A stretch of DNA of 64,000 nucleotides from Dromaius novaehollandiae (Eukaryota; Chordata; Aves; Casuariiformes; Dromaiidae). Shown here in pieces: positions 34,086-47,600 of the stretch (the stretch's first letter is position 1; each line of letters starts with the position of its first letter). The notes beneath the pieces were generated by a model. It had not been told where the DNA came from. It saw nothing but the letters and a program-made list of their open reading frames with translations, and ran no database searches. The stretch covers positions 21,844,501-21,908,500 of the forward strand of contig NC_088113.1 in the NCBI RefSeq assembly GCF_036370855.1, given 5' to 3'. Position numbers and translations under genes: made by a program.

Positions 34086-36357
34086 GTTGCTTTGGTGGCT
34101 GCAAAAGAGTAGGTAGGTAATGGATATGATAGAGAATTGTTTCTTCACTGTTTTTCAGTAACAGAAAAATAGAGTTTTGAGACCCATGAGAATGAGAAAA
34201 GAAAATCAGTTCTACTAGACTAACCCCTAAATGCATTTAATTTAAAAAGAGCTAATTTTCCAAGAGAACAGTTTGATGTAATTTATCTTGTTTCCTCAGC
34301 AATTATCACTTATCTGAGTGATATCTGGAGCAATCAAGCTATGTTTTTAACTTATCAGCCATGAGGTTTCTTTCTTCTTTTCCACACTTGTGAGTAGTTC
34401 AGGTTATGGATACAAAACTGCTCAGGAACATTGAGTCCTCTTCCACCAACATTAATAATGAAAGGCTTAGGACTCTTTGACTCCAGTAAATAAGCTGGAG
34501 TTTATACAAGCTGGGTGTGACCTGTGGTTCCTAGATACTGTTGTTGTAGTAACGTCCTGTGTAAGCATCCTACTTAAAACTACTTTAACTGCACAATCTT
34601 GAATCTAATTATGCTTATTTAAAACTCGTGAATGGCTGAGAAATGGTGATAAACATTATCCTGGTTTCTCAAATACAAAGAGAGGAAAACATCCCAGATT
34701 AGATCTAATGAAGGAAATATGATCTTTAAGTAGACAGAAGAAATTTCATTTTGGATAATACAGTTTGTTTTCAGTTTGGATTTTTGAAGACTCTATGTAC
34801 AGAGGACAGGGAAGGTATAGGCAAATATCCTATACGTATTCTTCAACCTGGATGTATGAGAAGTGGAGTAATCTAAGTAGACTTGTAATATATTAGTGTT
34901 ACTGTCACTCAGTAGCATCGTGACTTTGCATGGTACAGTCCACATAAATAAAGATAGGCCTGCCTGAAAATCTTTCATGTAACTGCATAATCTTTTCTTC
35001 CTTGGAAGCATACTGAGTTGTGGCATTCTGATTGTGTTCCTGACGTGATTACTTGTAATATGTATTCTGTATATTAGAAGCAATGCAGTTAGCATGGCTA
35101 CGCACTCACCTGTGCATCAGGGATTTCTATTAAGTAAAGAGGAGTGTTTATGTTCTGACTAATCACTTTTGTTTATAGTTTGGAAATAATAATACATATA
35201 TGCAATTTGTCTGTAGCCGTTTGGCATGGCTTCTTGAGTTTGGCCCTGGTGGAAGCTACAGAGCTATTTTTCTGGTGAGAGTCCTGCCCACTCTAATTAC
35301 AGATGCTCTCTTCTCTACTCTTTGAGCTCTCTCGTGCTCTCTCCTCCTTCATCTGGTCAGGACTTATCTAGAAACACACTCTGCCAAATTGTCCTGAGAG
35401 GAGATTGCAAACTCTTCTGAACTTACAATAGAATGTGACTGAGGAGTAAGGGGAGGGAGAGGGGGGCAGTCATGTCTGAATGCCTCAGACTGTCTGAAAT
35501 TACGGGATTATGATCTGTCAGACAGCAGCTATTCATATCGAACTCTTAGCAGCTTTGGGGTTCAAAGCTTTGGCCTTATTAATTCTGCTTCAAACCTTGT
35601 TCAAGTAGGACAGGAAACTTAATTCTTCAGGCTTGGCAAAGGCATTCCAACACCATTATTACTTCACACCCTAATTCTGAAGTGTGGCCAGGTAGTTACT
35701 ATGCCTAGTCAGTCATCAGTTTTTGCTGTTGTCCTTGGAGAGGCTTCATTGCCTGGAGTAATAGGGAAGCCTTGAGGCTACATGTGCACTTAAAGTGTGA
35801 CCTGGTGTCTGGCAATGTTAAAATCAGGAAGCTGCAAAAGATGCATCTATGTGCAAACACCATGGTAGATGTTTGGAGTATGGGCTGCATGTGAAAGGGT
35901 TAGGTTTGGAAGGTTTGAAGTTAAATGTGCTCCTTGTCACCAAGATAAAAAACAAGCAAAAAAAAAAGTTACTTTGTGTTGCTGGACTTCCATATTAATG
36001 CAAGACTCTGGTTTCTGTGCTTCATGTTGTTTGGGACTCTTTCAAATTACACAGGAATTAACTTACTGATTTGCATATGTACATGTGTTGTCCCTTCTGT
36101 GACAGGCCTGTGCCCACTGGTTGCATAAATATTGTTTTCGTGGGCCGCAAGCATTACTTTTGTCCAGCCTTTTTATAACTATTTCTATTCATAGAGCTAT
36201 AGGTGTCACAAAATACAGAAATAAAATGAACAATGGAGAATTTTTTAAAGGTAAGAAAAGTATAAAATTCAGGAAGAGTTTCCTTGATCTTCTGATTTCT
36301 CATAATATTTCTGTGGAATATACAATTGGTACCAAAAATACAACAGTTATTTGAATG

Positions 36358-36367
36358 TTTATTTATT
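36358..36367 (-). promoter_or_regulatory. Poly(A) signals of the complete TGM3-like gene
   Basis: Two overlapping AATAAA hexamers on the minus strand (36358-36363 and 36362-36367), about 330 bases downstream of the stop codon at 36693-36695. Confidence 0.6.
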
Positions 36368-36692
36368 GCTGGCAAATGAGAATGAGATCACAAAGAGACT
36401 CTATCTATATCTGATGGAGAAATCAAAACCTGGAGCTTAATACAATGAGTAGATTTGATTAAAACAATGGATCAATATTTCTATAAAGAAGAGGCTTCAT
36501 TTTTCTAGACAAGAGGAAAGAAATACAATTAGAAACTAATAATTAAGCACTGTGAAAGCAAGAGACTTCATTCTATTGCAATGTAAGAGGTTGCCTATTT
36601 TTGTGGAAAGTTTCTCATTGTCATCACTGCCCCTATACAGGGGAAAATGTCTTGTCAGGTTAATGCAGAAAGAGGAAATCGACTCTATCACA

Positions 36693-39600
36693 TTATGCAG
36701 GTGCTACTGCAATGGTTACGAATCCTTTAACATGTGAAAACTTGTCACAAGAGAAGTCTACTTGCAGCTGTAAGGGCCCAGTCTTGCGAGGTGTGAATTC
36801 AAAATAAATTCTCGATCTCTCCCTCGGTGCCAGTCCTGCCAGCCTGAAAGCAAAAATCAATTAATTCAGGCTTACATTGTCTTTCCTTGAGACTCCGAAG
36901 AAACAGAACTACCCGACAGCTGTGGCACCAAAAGGTTACTTGAGATCCAGCCTTGTTTCTGAGAATTACTTAGGTTTGGGGTTTTATGCAGACTAAGAAA
37001 CAGGAAAAGACAGTACAATATGCGTTTACTCTTCAATAGAAAATGAAAGGCAGAAGTATTACCTGGTGTTAGGGTTGGGTGCAAGGTTAGATAGTCAACG
37101 TAGAAACTCAGAATAGGAAAACTCTGACGATAAAGGTTAGTTCTTTGCCCAGTGTCTGCCTGGCTTATGTCCACTTTGGCAATAACTTGATTTTTCTAAT
37201 GACTAAGTTGCTTTGTTTTGTTTCTTTTTTGGCATGACTTGGTAATTCAAAGAAAATGATTTCTAAGGCCTCTCACAGGAATCGTGTTTTCCATATTTTA
37301 TGAATTATCACATCCAAACACTTCCATGCTCTCCAGAGCTGCAGCAAGTCAGGGTGTTTCATAATGAAAGAAGCTCTATGAAATATTCAGCACTGAGTTA
37401 ATCCATAAAGAAGCAGAATCCAGGAAAAAAAGTATTAGATTTTTTTGATCTTATGTTCTTAAAAGGCAGCTTTTTCCCCTATGTTAAAGGAGAACAGAGC
37501 AACTCCTTGTTTGGGCTGGAGGGAGGGAAGCTATGGCAGTGTCTTGTTTGTGTACTCTAGCTCAGACTTATTTCTATAGTATCAGGGTATTGTATTTAAA
37601 AATAGAAATATGAAGCCAGGCTGTAGAAGAAATATCAAAGATGCAAAAGAATTTGACTTGCCCATTTGGTATTCCAGAAAGGAAGAATGTTAGCGGTTTT
37701 TAATTCTTAGAGAAGTTCCTGGGTGGAAAAAAATAATACATGATTGAGAAATCACCATTTCCCAATATGTATTTGGTGGCACTTTTATTTTCATAAATAG
37801 AACATGTATATTCTGTGATAAAGTTAATTTAACCATGATTTTTTCTTATTGAGAAACTAACCATGGTATCGGTCATGTTAGAAGCACTAAGTAAATGCTA
37901 CAGCTTTCACTTACTGTATCTTGACCTGTTGATTCATCAACGTCACTAGCAGTACACAGCTGTTCACAGGTTCAGGGAGGGGATTGGCATACGAGATCTC
38001 TAAGGTAACGGCTTTGTTCACTACAACCCGCCGAGGAATCTAAATGACAAAGACACATTTCTGATCATTCATTGTTTTAGACTTTTTTTTGAGTCAGATT
38101 TCAGTGGTACTGTAAGCAGATCATCACTTATATTTGAGGATTAATGATATATTGGTAGGAACAGTGAAATTTAATCACAGTTGGTATGCCTTTCCTAGTG
38201 CTTGAAGCTGGGTGCAGATTAGTTAAGTGATGCTGCTGTGATATATGCAATCATTTATATATAATTTCAGTGAAATAGAGCCCTGATTATGTAGGCATAT
38301 TTTATTAAATCTGTCTGATCTTTGGCTTGCTATATGTGGGGTTTGTTTGTCTGTTTGTTTTCTGTGATATGGAGAGTCTTGGACACACTATTCGTTAGGA
38401 TTGAGGTGTTAAAACAACATAAACTGACCCAATTATAAATTGGAATTAAAGGTTCAAGTCTGTATTTTGGGAAAAAGCAAAGTCATTCAAAGACAACACA
38501 AATGCTTGCCAGTAACTAGAATAAAAATTGAATGAAAACATAGGCATTCCTCTAAACACAAAGCAATGGCACATGACTGGGAAAGAAAGAAGGTAACAGA
38601 GCTGTTCTGAAGACCAGTGGGCAGATTCAGGCGAAGATTCAAAAGTGGCCTCTCATTTGCATTCCCATTTTGAGGAAACTTACTTTCTTAAATTAAACAG
38701 GCAGAATTTTAGAGCCACATCTGGAAAACTGCAGCCTACATTCATGCATTTTTATCCCCAAATTCTCATCTTTGGTTCTGAGCTCCAGGAAATCTCTTTA
38801 GTTCGTTACTGTCTGTTCAGGACAGCAGTGAGAGAACTGTTTACCTTGATGATAATGTTTGTGTCCTCTAAAATGATTGTCTTCTCTACCAGCAGCTTTA
38901 CCCCGTGCATGTTCATGACTTCACACAAAGCAGTAACTTGGATCCTTTTGTCTGTAGTCAGATATTTTCCATAATAAGAATAAGGGATCTTTAACTGGAT
39001 ATGTTTCCCTGGAATTCAGACATATATTTAGAAACCATTAGATTCCAATAAAGAATGCTAAAGGTGAGACAGTTATGGTGAGGACATCTGAAATTATTGA
39101 CGAGAACAGAAGATAGGACAGCTAGGGTCTGTGCACCTTTCTTCCTTGTGAGACCAGCTGTGTATTTCCCTCTGCTGGTAGTCCTTTTCTGTTTTAAAAA
39201 AACTCAGTTGACCCTTACAGTTTTCAATGGAGGATTTTGGCCTGAAACTGAGGGCATCTGCTCATCTGCATTTCATTGGATTTCTGTCCCTTTGTATTTC
39301 TTATAATTAGATGAATAACCATTTTTATCTATTCCCTCCATATATCCTATTTATTTTACCTCAGTCAAGGAGAAAGCTCAGATCAAGATTCAGAGATCCT
39401 TTATGAGCAACCTGGTCAGCTGCTTATTGTCTTAGTCCTACAACCTTTCTACTGTGTATGGAAAAAGAACTCTATAGCTTTGCAGTCCCTGGGGATGAAT
39501 AAGATCTCTCTAATAATTTTGTTAGCCTTGGCTGTTTAAAAGAGAGACATACGGAGTTTCACTGTAACTTTTTCCTTTGTCCTGGTTAATTTCTATTAAA

Positions 39601-41645
39601 CTCTTCAATACTGCCTGTAAAGCTCCAGAAAGCATGTATTGGCCTTCCTTATTGGTTTAAAGAGTAAGATGTGTTCCTATACATGTGATAATCACCACAG
39701 ACACATACCTAACTATGATGTTGCTTCTAGTGCTATAATATAGATGTGGCCTTTTTAGAAGAAGAAAAAAAATCTAGTAAAGTGTAGTAATGAACATTCC
39801 TGCTAAAAGATAGGACAAGTAGATATAGATATAATATTGATGTTTCTTCCTTCCAGTTGCCTTCAGGTGATTCTAATGGCCAAGAAGAGGGCTATATTGG
39901 CTCTTTAAGCACATTAAGAATTACCTTGTTTAGAACCAAGATCGACAGAGGTGGTCGCCTGCAGGATCTCTGCCACTGTTCGCCTTGTATACAGGATAGT
40001 TGATGCGCTTATATCCACCTTCACTGTCTTGTGATCAAAAGATAGGTTATTAAGAATTAAGATTAGGGTAATATCTTTGCCAAACACTGGAGGTTCAGCC
40101 AGCTTGAATTTCCCAGAGATGCCAGGGTTTCTGATTGCCTCTGAAGATCTTTCACTTGGAGATTCTCTGCGTCTTTCTGGGATGTTTGATCCAAATATCT
40201 TAGCCCAGGCCTTTTTATAAACTTGTCTTTCCTCAGGAGAACCTGGTTGAAAGAGAGAACCAAGTAAAATTCTTATCTTCATTGCCATTACGTGCTCTCT
40301 GTGTCAAGGCTAGCAGAATGTTACAGAGTGCCAGCTCTGCATCACTCAGGAACATGCATTACCGAAACATTCCCTATATTTTTCCACTAGGACTCCATTT
40401 AGTTTTTTCATTTTAAAGTAATAAATATATTGTGTTAAAGTCAGTAAGTCACTGAAATGAAATATGCGTTTGTATTAATGTTCAGGATGCAATATGCAAG
40501 GAGATGGATATCTGAGGTTAGAGGACTGGAGTTCAAGGTTTTGGATTAGAGGTTTGATCAGTTTATCTGGTGGAGGGAGGGAGAGAACAGAAAACCAATA
40601 TTTATTAATCTGTGATTTCCTATATTACAGTCCTGTGTATAGCTGATGACCTATGAGGGACTCAGTTTTAAGACTCTCTAGTAGGACTTTCTACAGCAGC
40701 TTGAGAATCTATTTGCTTTTGGTAGTAAAACCTATATACACAAAACAAAGCTACAAAATATTTCGTAGCTATTTTGTAGTTTTGTGTGAGAGAGTAAAGT
40801 GTTGTGTATTAATAAGGAATCTTATTTAAGGAATTAATGTGTAATTAATAAGGAATTAATTATACAAAAACATAAATAGAATACCCACTGTATTACGAAA
40901 ACAGTCTGAGAACACTGGCAGAAATATTTTGTAGAGGAAACACAGAGATGCCCAAGCAAAACAGGTCAACCATCCTAGCTGCCTAGCACTGAGAATTCAG
41001 TAAGAGATAATTCATGATAAAAAAAACCTTTTTTTTACCTTCTGGATACTTATAATTGTAAGTGACATCCACACGGGAATTGCTGCCCACAGCTTTGGTG
41101 CTGATAAACCTGCCAATTATTTCAGTATCACAATAAACTCTTTTCTTAGTTCCATCATTGTATACAATCCATCTGTTGCAATCAGCATTCACCTCCGTAT
41201 ACACAAATAAGGTGTCATAATCCAAGTCTACATCACCTTCTTTTATGGCTATGACAGATGCAGGGCCACACTGAAATAATCCTGGGACATGAAACAAATG
41301 TCAGAAACCATATTAGTAATGGTCAGTTTGGAGAAAGACTATTAAGTCATAATAAGAACTTGCACTGTTACCTTTGCTTTGTTCTTGTGGAGTTGCATCT
41401 AAAACTTGCCATCCATTGTATGATGTTCCCAAGTCTCGGCGAATGAACCAGCTTTCATTCCAGACATGATAATCCCTGGAGATGCAAAGAACAATGTCTA
41501 GGAGGTGTGGGAATATACACTTCCAGTTTGAAAGGTGTGGGGAATTGTGTTCTGAAAGATTCACCAAGATGTGACATAAGCTGTATAGTTACAGCAACTC
41601 ACTGCCCCTTTCAGAAGATAGCTTTACTGCCTGCTATTGAGATGT

Positions 41646-41682
<37 letters not shown>

Positions 41683-44600
41683 AACAAGAGGGGGAGCAGA
41701 GACATCAGCAGCTTGCCTTGGGACCAAGCAGAACCATAAGAGAAAGATCTAGGCCTTGGATATAGGCAACATTTGGAGACTGGGTTCAATACCCTTCAAA
41801 AGTGGGAAATGCTAAGTTTTAAAAAAAAAAAAAAAAAAAAAAGAGGGGGGGACTTAAGAAAGTTGTAATATGTTGGAAAAAAAGTGTTCATAAAGTCCAA
41901 TAGTCTGTCTATAGTGGTGTGCAGTAGGAGATGTTTAGAAAAGAGTTAAGAGCAGCACATGAGTGGAATGACCCTTCCCCTGATATGCTCTACTGTTTTC
42001 TAGTAGTCAGAGTTAGGGACTTCCTGAACTAAAGGTTACACTGAGACCACCATATTTAATGTTCATTAGTGATCGTCTCGGAATGTCTCTAGTAGCCTTT
42101 AAAATATCTTTATAGCTTTGTTTTCACAGCATCCAGTGGTAGCGAGTTCTACAAACTCTGAAAGGAAAGGGCAGCACAAAAGCTTAGAAGAAGATAGGTC
42201 ACAGGATGACCCAGGAAAGAAGCTTTGTCCACTGAATTTTGTTCAGAGACCAATGCTTTTAAGGGGGTTAGGAAGAGAAAGACTTCTCGCATCTTTCAAC
42301 TGCATACAGTCGGTGAGAGGAAGCAGACTAAACAATGACAAAACTATTGGCTAAGCCTGGCATGCACAAGAAGACTTTTGAGTTCTATCATATACCCTTG
42401 GATGTATGGCCTAGTAAGCTCACTTCCTGAAAAGTGGCTGCAGCTTAAAGGTTTAAAACTTGAGGGTAAATAAAGAATAAAATGGTATTACTTAAGGAAT
42501 ATCATATTTCTTTGGCTAATCTCATTTGAGGCTTGATCATGGATCACTTGCACTCTACAGCACTGGACTACGATACCTCAATATTTGGGTCTAGAGAATG
42601 TTGGGGCTGTTCTCTTTTTTAATCAGTTCCCCCAAGAGGAAGGACTAGCTAAATGAGTGCTGGAAAACTTCTTGGGGAGGCTACCATCTACCTGGAAAGG
42701 ACAGCAGGCTAAGCTGAGGAACAGAGGCTTTGGATGTGTGATGAGAAGAAGCTACTGCAGCAGCAAACTAGCTAAGAGCACAGAATTTACGTAGCTGCAT
42801 TATCAGGAACAAACTGGTTAGAGGTCAGGAAGTGAGAGACTTGGAATGGTACATTCTCAAAAGAAACATACCACTTCTTAAGAAAGTGGTAACTAATTTG
42901 AGGTCAGGGACTGCAAAAAACTGTGGGTTTTTTTGTTTTGGTTTTTTAAAGTAACTCAAAACCGCAGGAAATGGTTTCCTTCCAAACTGATATCTGCTCT
43001 ACTAATTTAGATAGCTGCATGAAGTTCTGTCCATTGTGTTGCTCTTGTGCTAGTAATGTTCATGTTTTTAAATCACATAAATCTTCTCCTTAAGTAATGG
43101 TGAGAGGCGGAAACATATATTTACCATGTGGAATCCTTGCTGATATTAAGACTCTTTCCAGAGCTGTCATAGTATTTATCAATACTCAGGTTTCTGTCCA
43201 CATCATGAGCAGAGTTAAAATTTGAAATCAAACGGGTTGGAATCCCCAAACACCTCAAAACTGAAATATATTAAAAAAAAAAAGAAGAAGAAAAACAAAA
43301 GAAATCCTCTAACTCAGCAATTACAAATATTTAGACATTTAATGTTGTTTCTCAAATGTTTTGTGATTCTTCAGTATTTGCAGTCTCTGAAGAACTGTTC
43401 CTCTTGTAGAATTAATTGCTTTGTGGTTTTGATAAAAAACAGAGGTTACAAATGCCTCCATTTCGCCATAATTCTTTATTCTTAAAACTTACCTGTGCAC
43501 ATCACACCTGCAAAAACCCAGCATTGGCCATATTGAACAGGCTTGTAGTTGTCCTGACGCCATTTCTGAAGGATTACCACACTGCCGTCCCATCTGGATG
43601 GATTCTCATGAGAATGGAAGTTTCCTTGCCACTTTCCCAGGAGAACTCCGTTATCATTATCATTTCCATTGATCTAAAAAATAGGCCAGTGGACAGAATG
43701 GGCAAAATCAGTTGAGTGTAATGCATCATATCTAGTTTCTCAGTTATATTACTTAAGGCAAAGATGGTGGAGTTTCACAGTGGTGACTAACACTTTCTAC
43801 TTAACCATGTGGAGTTCACATTAAATTGTCCATTTCTTACCATAGAACTGATTACTCTGCCCACATATTTAGGATCTCCTCTTCGGGATACATCGATGGC
43901 TGGGTCCTGACGATAGTACAGGCTCAGATCAAGCATGGTGAAACAGATGTTTAGAAGAGGATCTTGAAACTGTGATCAGATAAGAGATTTTCTTTTTTTA
44001 AAGAAAAGAGATGGTTTCCCAGACAGGATCGGAGGAGGTTCCCCTGCAGTTCCCCCTTTCTAAGAATTTCGAGCCCAAAGATGATGAGGGATAATGAGGC
44101 ACAAAAACGCTGAGGGCACACTGCTGCAATATTGGCCAACAGCAGGGTTACAAAATAAAGCAGAAATCTGGGAGGATGCCTTTGGCCATCAAGAGAGATG
44201 ATGACTGCAGCAAAACTAAAACTGCCATGTTTATTCTGATTGCGGTTATTGGATTCACTGGAATTATACGTGTGCCAATTTTGGCCCATTGTAACTGCAT
44301 TACAAAAATAATGTTTTGTTGTTGTTGTTTCTTTGTTATACACCCTCACACATACATGCGGAGCCAAGTGAATATATTTTCATGTGCACTGTGGATGCTC
44401 TGGTCACAGATCGGGCCCATACTTGTGCTTGTAGCTCATGGTGCACATAAGAGTTTCAGGCCTAACTGCAGTGCTGTGCCACACTGTCTCTCACCAAAGT
44501 CCTACTAGGCACATAGTTAGTAAACCACAATCAAGGCTAGCCAGCTTTGCCTGATTTTCATATAGGTAGATATACCTATCAAAGAGACAAATAATTAGAA

Positions 44601-47600
44601 GATGAAATTGGAGATAGAGTATGAGTCCAAATGAATTCCTTACAGCTTACCTGTCCATAGTACCATCCTCTTGCTTCAATGTACTTTGCATTGCCCACAA
44701 AGATGATTCCATTTTCATTCAGAACATACTCCTGTCTCTCATCTTCATTAGCCATGTAGACATCATCACCTGAAAACAAAGTTGGTTATGCTTTTAAATT
44801 TAAAGCTGAGAATACTAACAGCCTTTGAAAAGCACTTGTATGTTGACCTAAAATGGGGAAGTAGATCTGGTATTTGCAAAACTGTATCTCATTGCATTGA
44901 AAATGCATTTTATTGTATATGGCCTGGAAAAAAAAGAATCTATATTACTTTGACTATTTCCCCTAGTTTTCGTATAGCCTTTGTATATTACCTAAGTGTC
45001 CTTCCATCTTTGTAATTTTGTGGGAAAGATGGAGAAAAGCCCAAGCTAGCTCACTGGATTTCTCTGCCTTATTGGGATAGTTAGAAAAGGCATTCTAAGA
45101 GAAAAATGTCACCTGTATGTTTCTTTATTTTCCTAGTCACGTGTTTATCTCATTTGAAGAATCCAAACTGAGAATCTCCACTTGCCTGATCCAAAGTGGT
45201 ATCATAAATGTTATTGGGATGGCCTATTGAAATGTTCACTCTTCTTCAGTTTTCATCTGATAACAATTTGCCTGGCGTTACGATACCACTCTTACTCATT
45301 TGTTCCCATTCAGGAACTGCCAAGTTTTTCTCTCTGTAGTGCAGTTTCTGTCTGTAGTGCGATTTCCAGCTATTAAAAGTTATGCAACAGGTTATCTTTC
45401 AGGAGGTTCTTCAGAGGTTATTCCCTCAGGACTGTCTATGTAGAGGCAGTCTGAGTCTCTGGAATAGAAATCTGTAGTTATTATTATGTCTTCCAAGACA
45501 TGCTGAGCTAATTAGGAGGTTTTTTTGATCTCTCCTCTTGACATATCTATTAGTGGCCCTTGAATAACATATAGTCACCAAAAAAAAAAAGTGGCTGATT
45601 GTGGTTACTTTTATCTTCTCTTGTAACATAAGATTTTTAGTCATTTGGGTGACTAAGAGATCCCTCAGCTCTAGAGTGGTTTAGTTTAAGGCTATTCTGG
45701 GTTCCTGGACTGTCATATATTTGCCAAACCTGAGTTTAGGAATTTGTATTTCCTCTGCAATATGCTGAGGCTGCAGAAATTAAAAATGGTAGCAGTAGAG
45801 ATGTCTCACATAAACCCATAATGAAATATATGGGAAATGCCCATCTTTCTTCTTGCTAGTCCTCTGTCAGTTTTTAGAAAGTTGCTTGAGCCTTTATCCA
45901 TGCAGGCAACATTTGCAAGAGCAGTCTTGCTTTGATTTAGGTGCAAGTAAAGGAAATTACTTCATGCTTAATTAAAGTCCTGAAAAGTACATGTACTTTT
46001 CCAAGTCTGTCAGCCCTTGTCTATTAAAAAAAAAAAAAAAAATCTGCTCAGTCCTGAAGAAAGAGTCTATGGCGTCACATGCTATAGTGTATTTCACTAG
46101 AAAATAGCTGTGGGGGTGAAGGGGAGTGTTTTAATGTAGTAAAACCAGGTCTATGAACAGAGAGCTGACAGTGCTACCCCAACAACCCAAAGAGAGCAGG
46201 CTGGATGAAGTAAGCTTGTTGTGCAGACATGAAAGCAAATAGGTCAGTTACATTCAAGAGCAGGGGTATCAGTACCTACCTGGGCACCAAGGGTTAAAGA
46301 GCATCACAAACTGCCCCAGGAATCTGGAGAAGATCTTGTTCCCAGAGGTTACCTGGAGGATGAGATTGTATCGTCCAATGACAGCATCAGCTGGGCTGGA
46401 TATTGTGAAGTTTGTGCAGCCAGATTCACTGGGTTCCTGGACAGCACTCCAGCCACTAGCCCCGACCTCAGAGAGGTTAAATACAGCCTTTGTACGATGA
46501 GATTCTGAGGGGGATGGTCCTGCCAGAGAGAAGAGGTGCAGCAATATTTATGTTACTTTAGGTAATTTATTTGTGTTCCAGAGCATAGTTTTGGTATTAA
46601 TCTGGTGCTTGAAATGAGCACATTGGGGGAAAAAGGGTTAGAAACACACAAAGAAAGATTGCATTTCTAAACAGAATAAAGGAAGAATTACAAGGAATAA
46701 AAAGCACAGCTCTGCAAGAGTGTGGAGTAAGATAAGGGAGTGTTACCTATTTCAGTGACAAATGCTAAGCTTTCCCCAGTCTGCTGTGGCCTGTTGAAGT
46801 ACAGGCAAATATTGAAGGCTTGTCCTCGCCTCACAGTCAATTCTGTGTTGGCGTATCTGTCAGTATGGTGTGCACCTGCATTTACCGATGGTTGCCAGCT
46901 AATATGTGTTGGTGTCAGATCTATAAAACAAGAGAAAAGACATTAAGAAGCAGCAAGCAAGGAAAGAAGTCATTTGTTGTCAGGTGGAATGATGAGGTTG
47001 CTGAGAGCAGAAGAAACCCCCTACTGAAGGAAGGTCAGACTAAAGGGAAGATTCTTCAGTAAACTGATCAAGTCTAGTGGTCAGTAATAGAAAACTTGTG
47101 CCTGGGATTTGTTGCAGAAGTCCCATATACCAATGACTCATACTCTTCCAATGCCATGCTGGACACTTTTTTTTAATTACTGGATGTAGAAAAAATTTAC
47201 CAGGGCAAATCAGTGTCATTTCAGAGTCAGCACCAAATTAAGTGGTTAGTAGCCCCTATATATTTTCAACAGATATAAGTATTCTGGAAATGGCTACTAG
47301 AATATTTGACTTTTACTGCTTACATTCTGCTTCTGCCATCTGGCCTAGAGTAGGGACAGATACATAGTCAGAGACTTATAAAAATGAACGAAAGAGATTT
47401 GTGGACATAATTCAGTGTTTTTGACAAAAAGATCATCTGACAGAATTTAGCTCCACCCAAAGTGACCAACTGACCACTGGGATTCGTGTTCTAGTATGTA
47501 CTACCCTAACGTCCTAGAAGGATTCCTGGTGACTTAGTTACAGTGTGCTTGGGGTTTTGTGTATCAAAGGTCCTCCTTTGCACATACGGTTATCATGGCC

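Larger units (their letters stand above)
31337..36357. other. Intergenic DNA between the TGM3-like pseudogene and the intact TGM3-like gene
   Basis: About 5 kb with no supported gene. It contains an A-rich tract at 32578-32628 and a MIR-like fragment near 33945-34085. Any 5' exon of the pseudogene would lie here. Confidence 0.6.
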
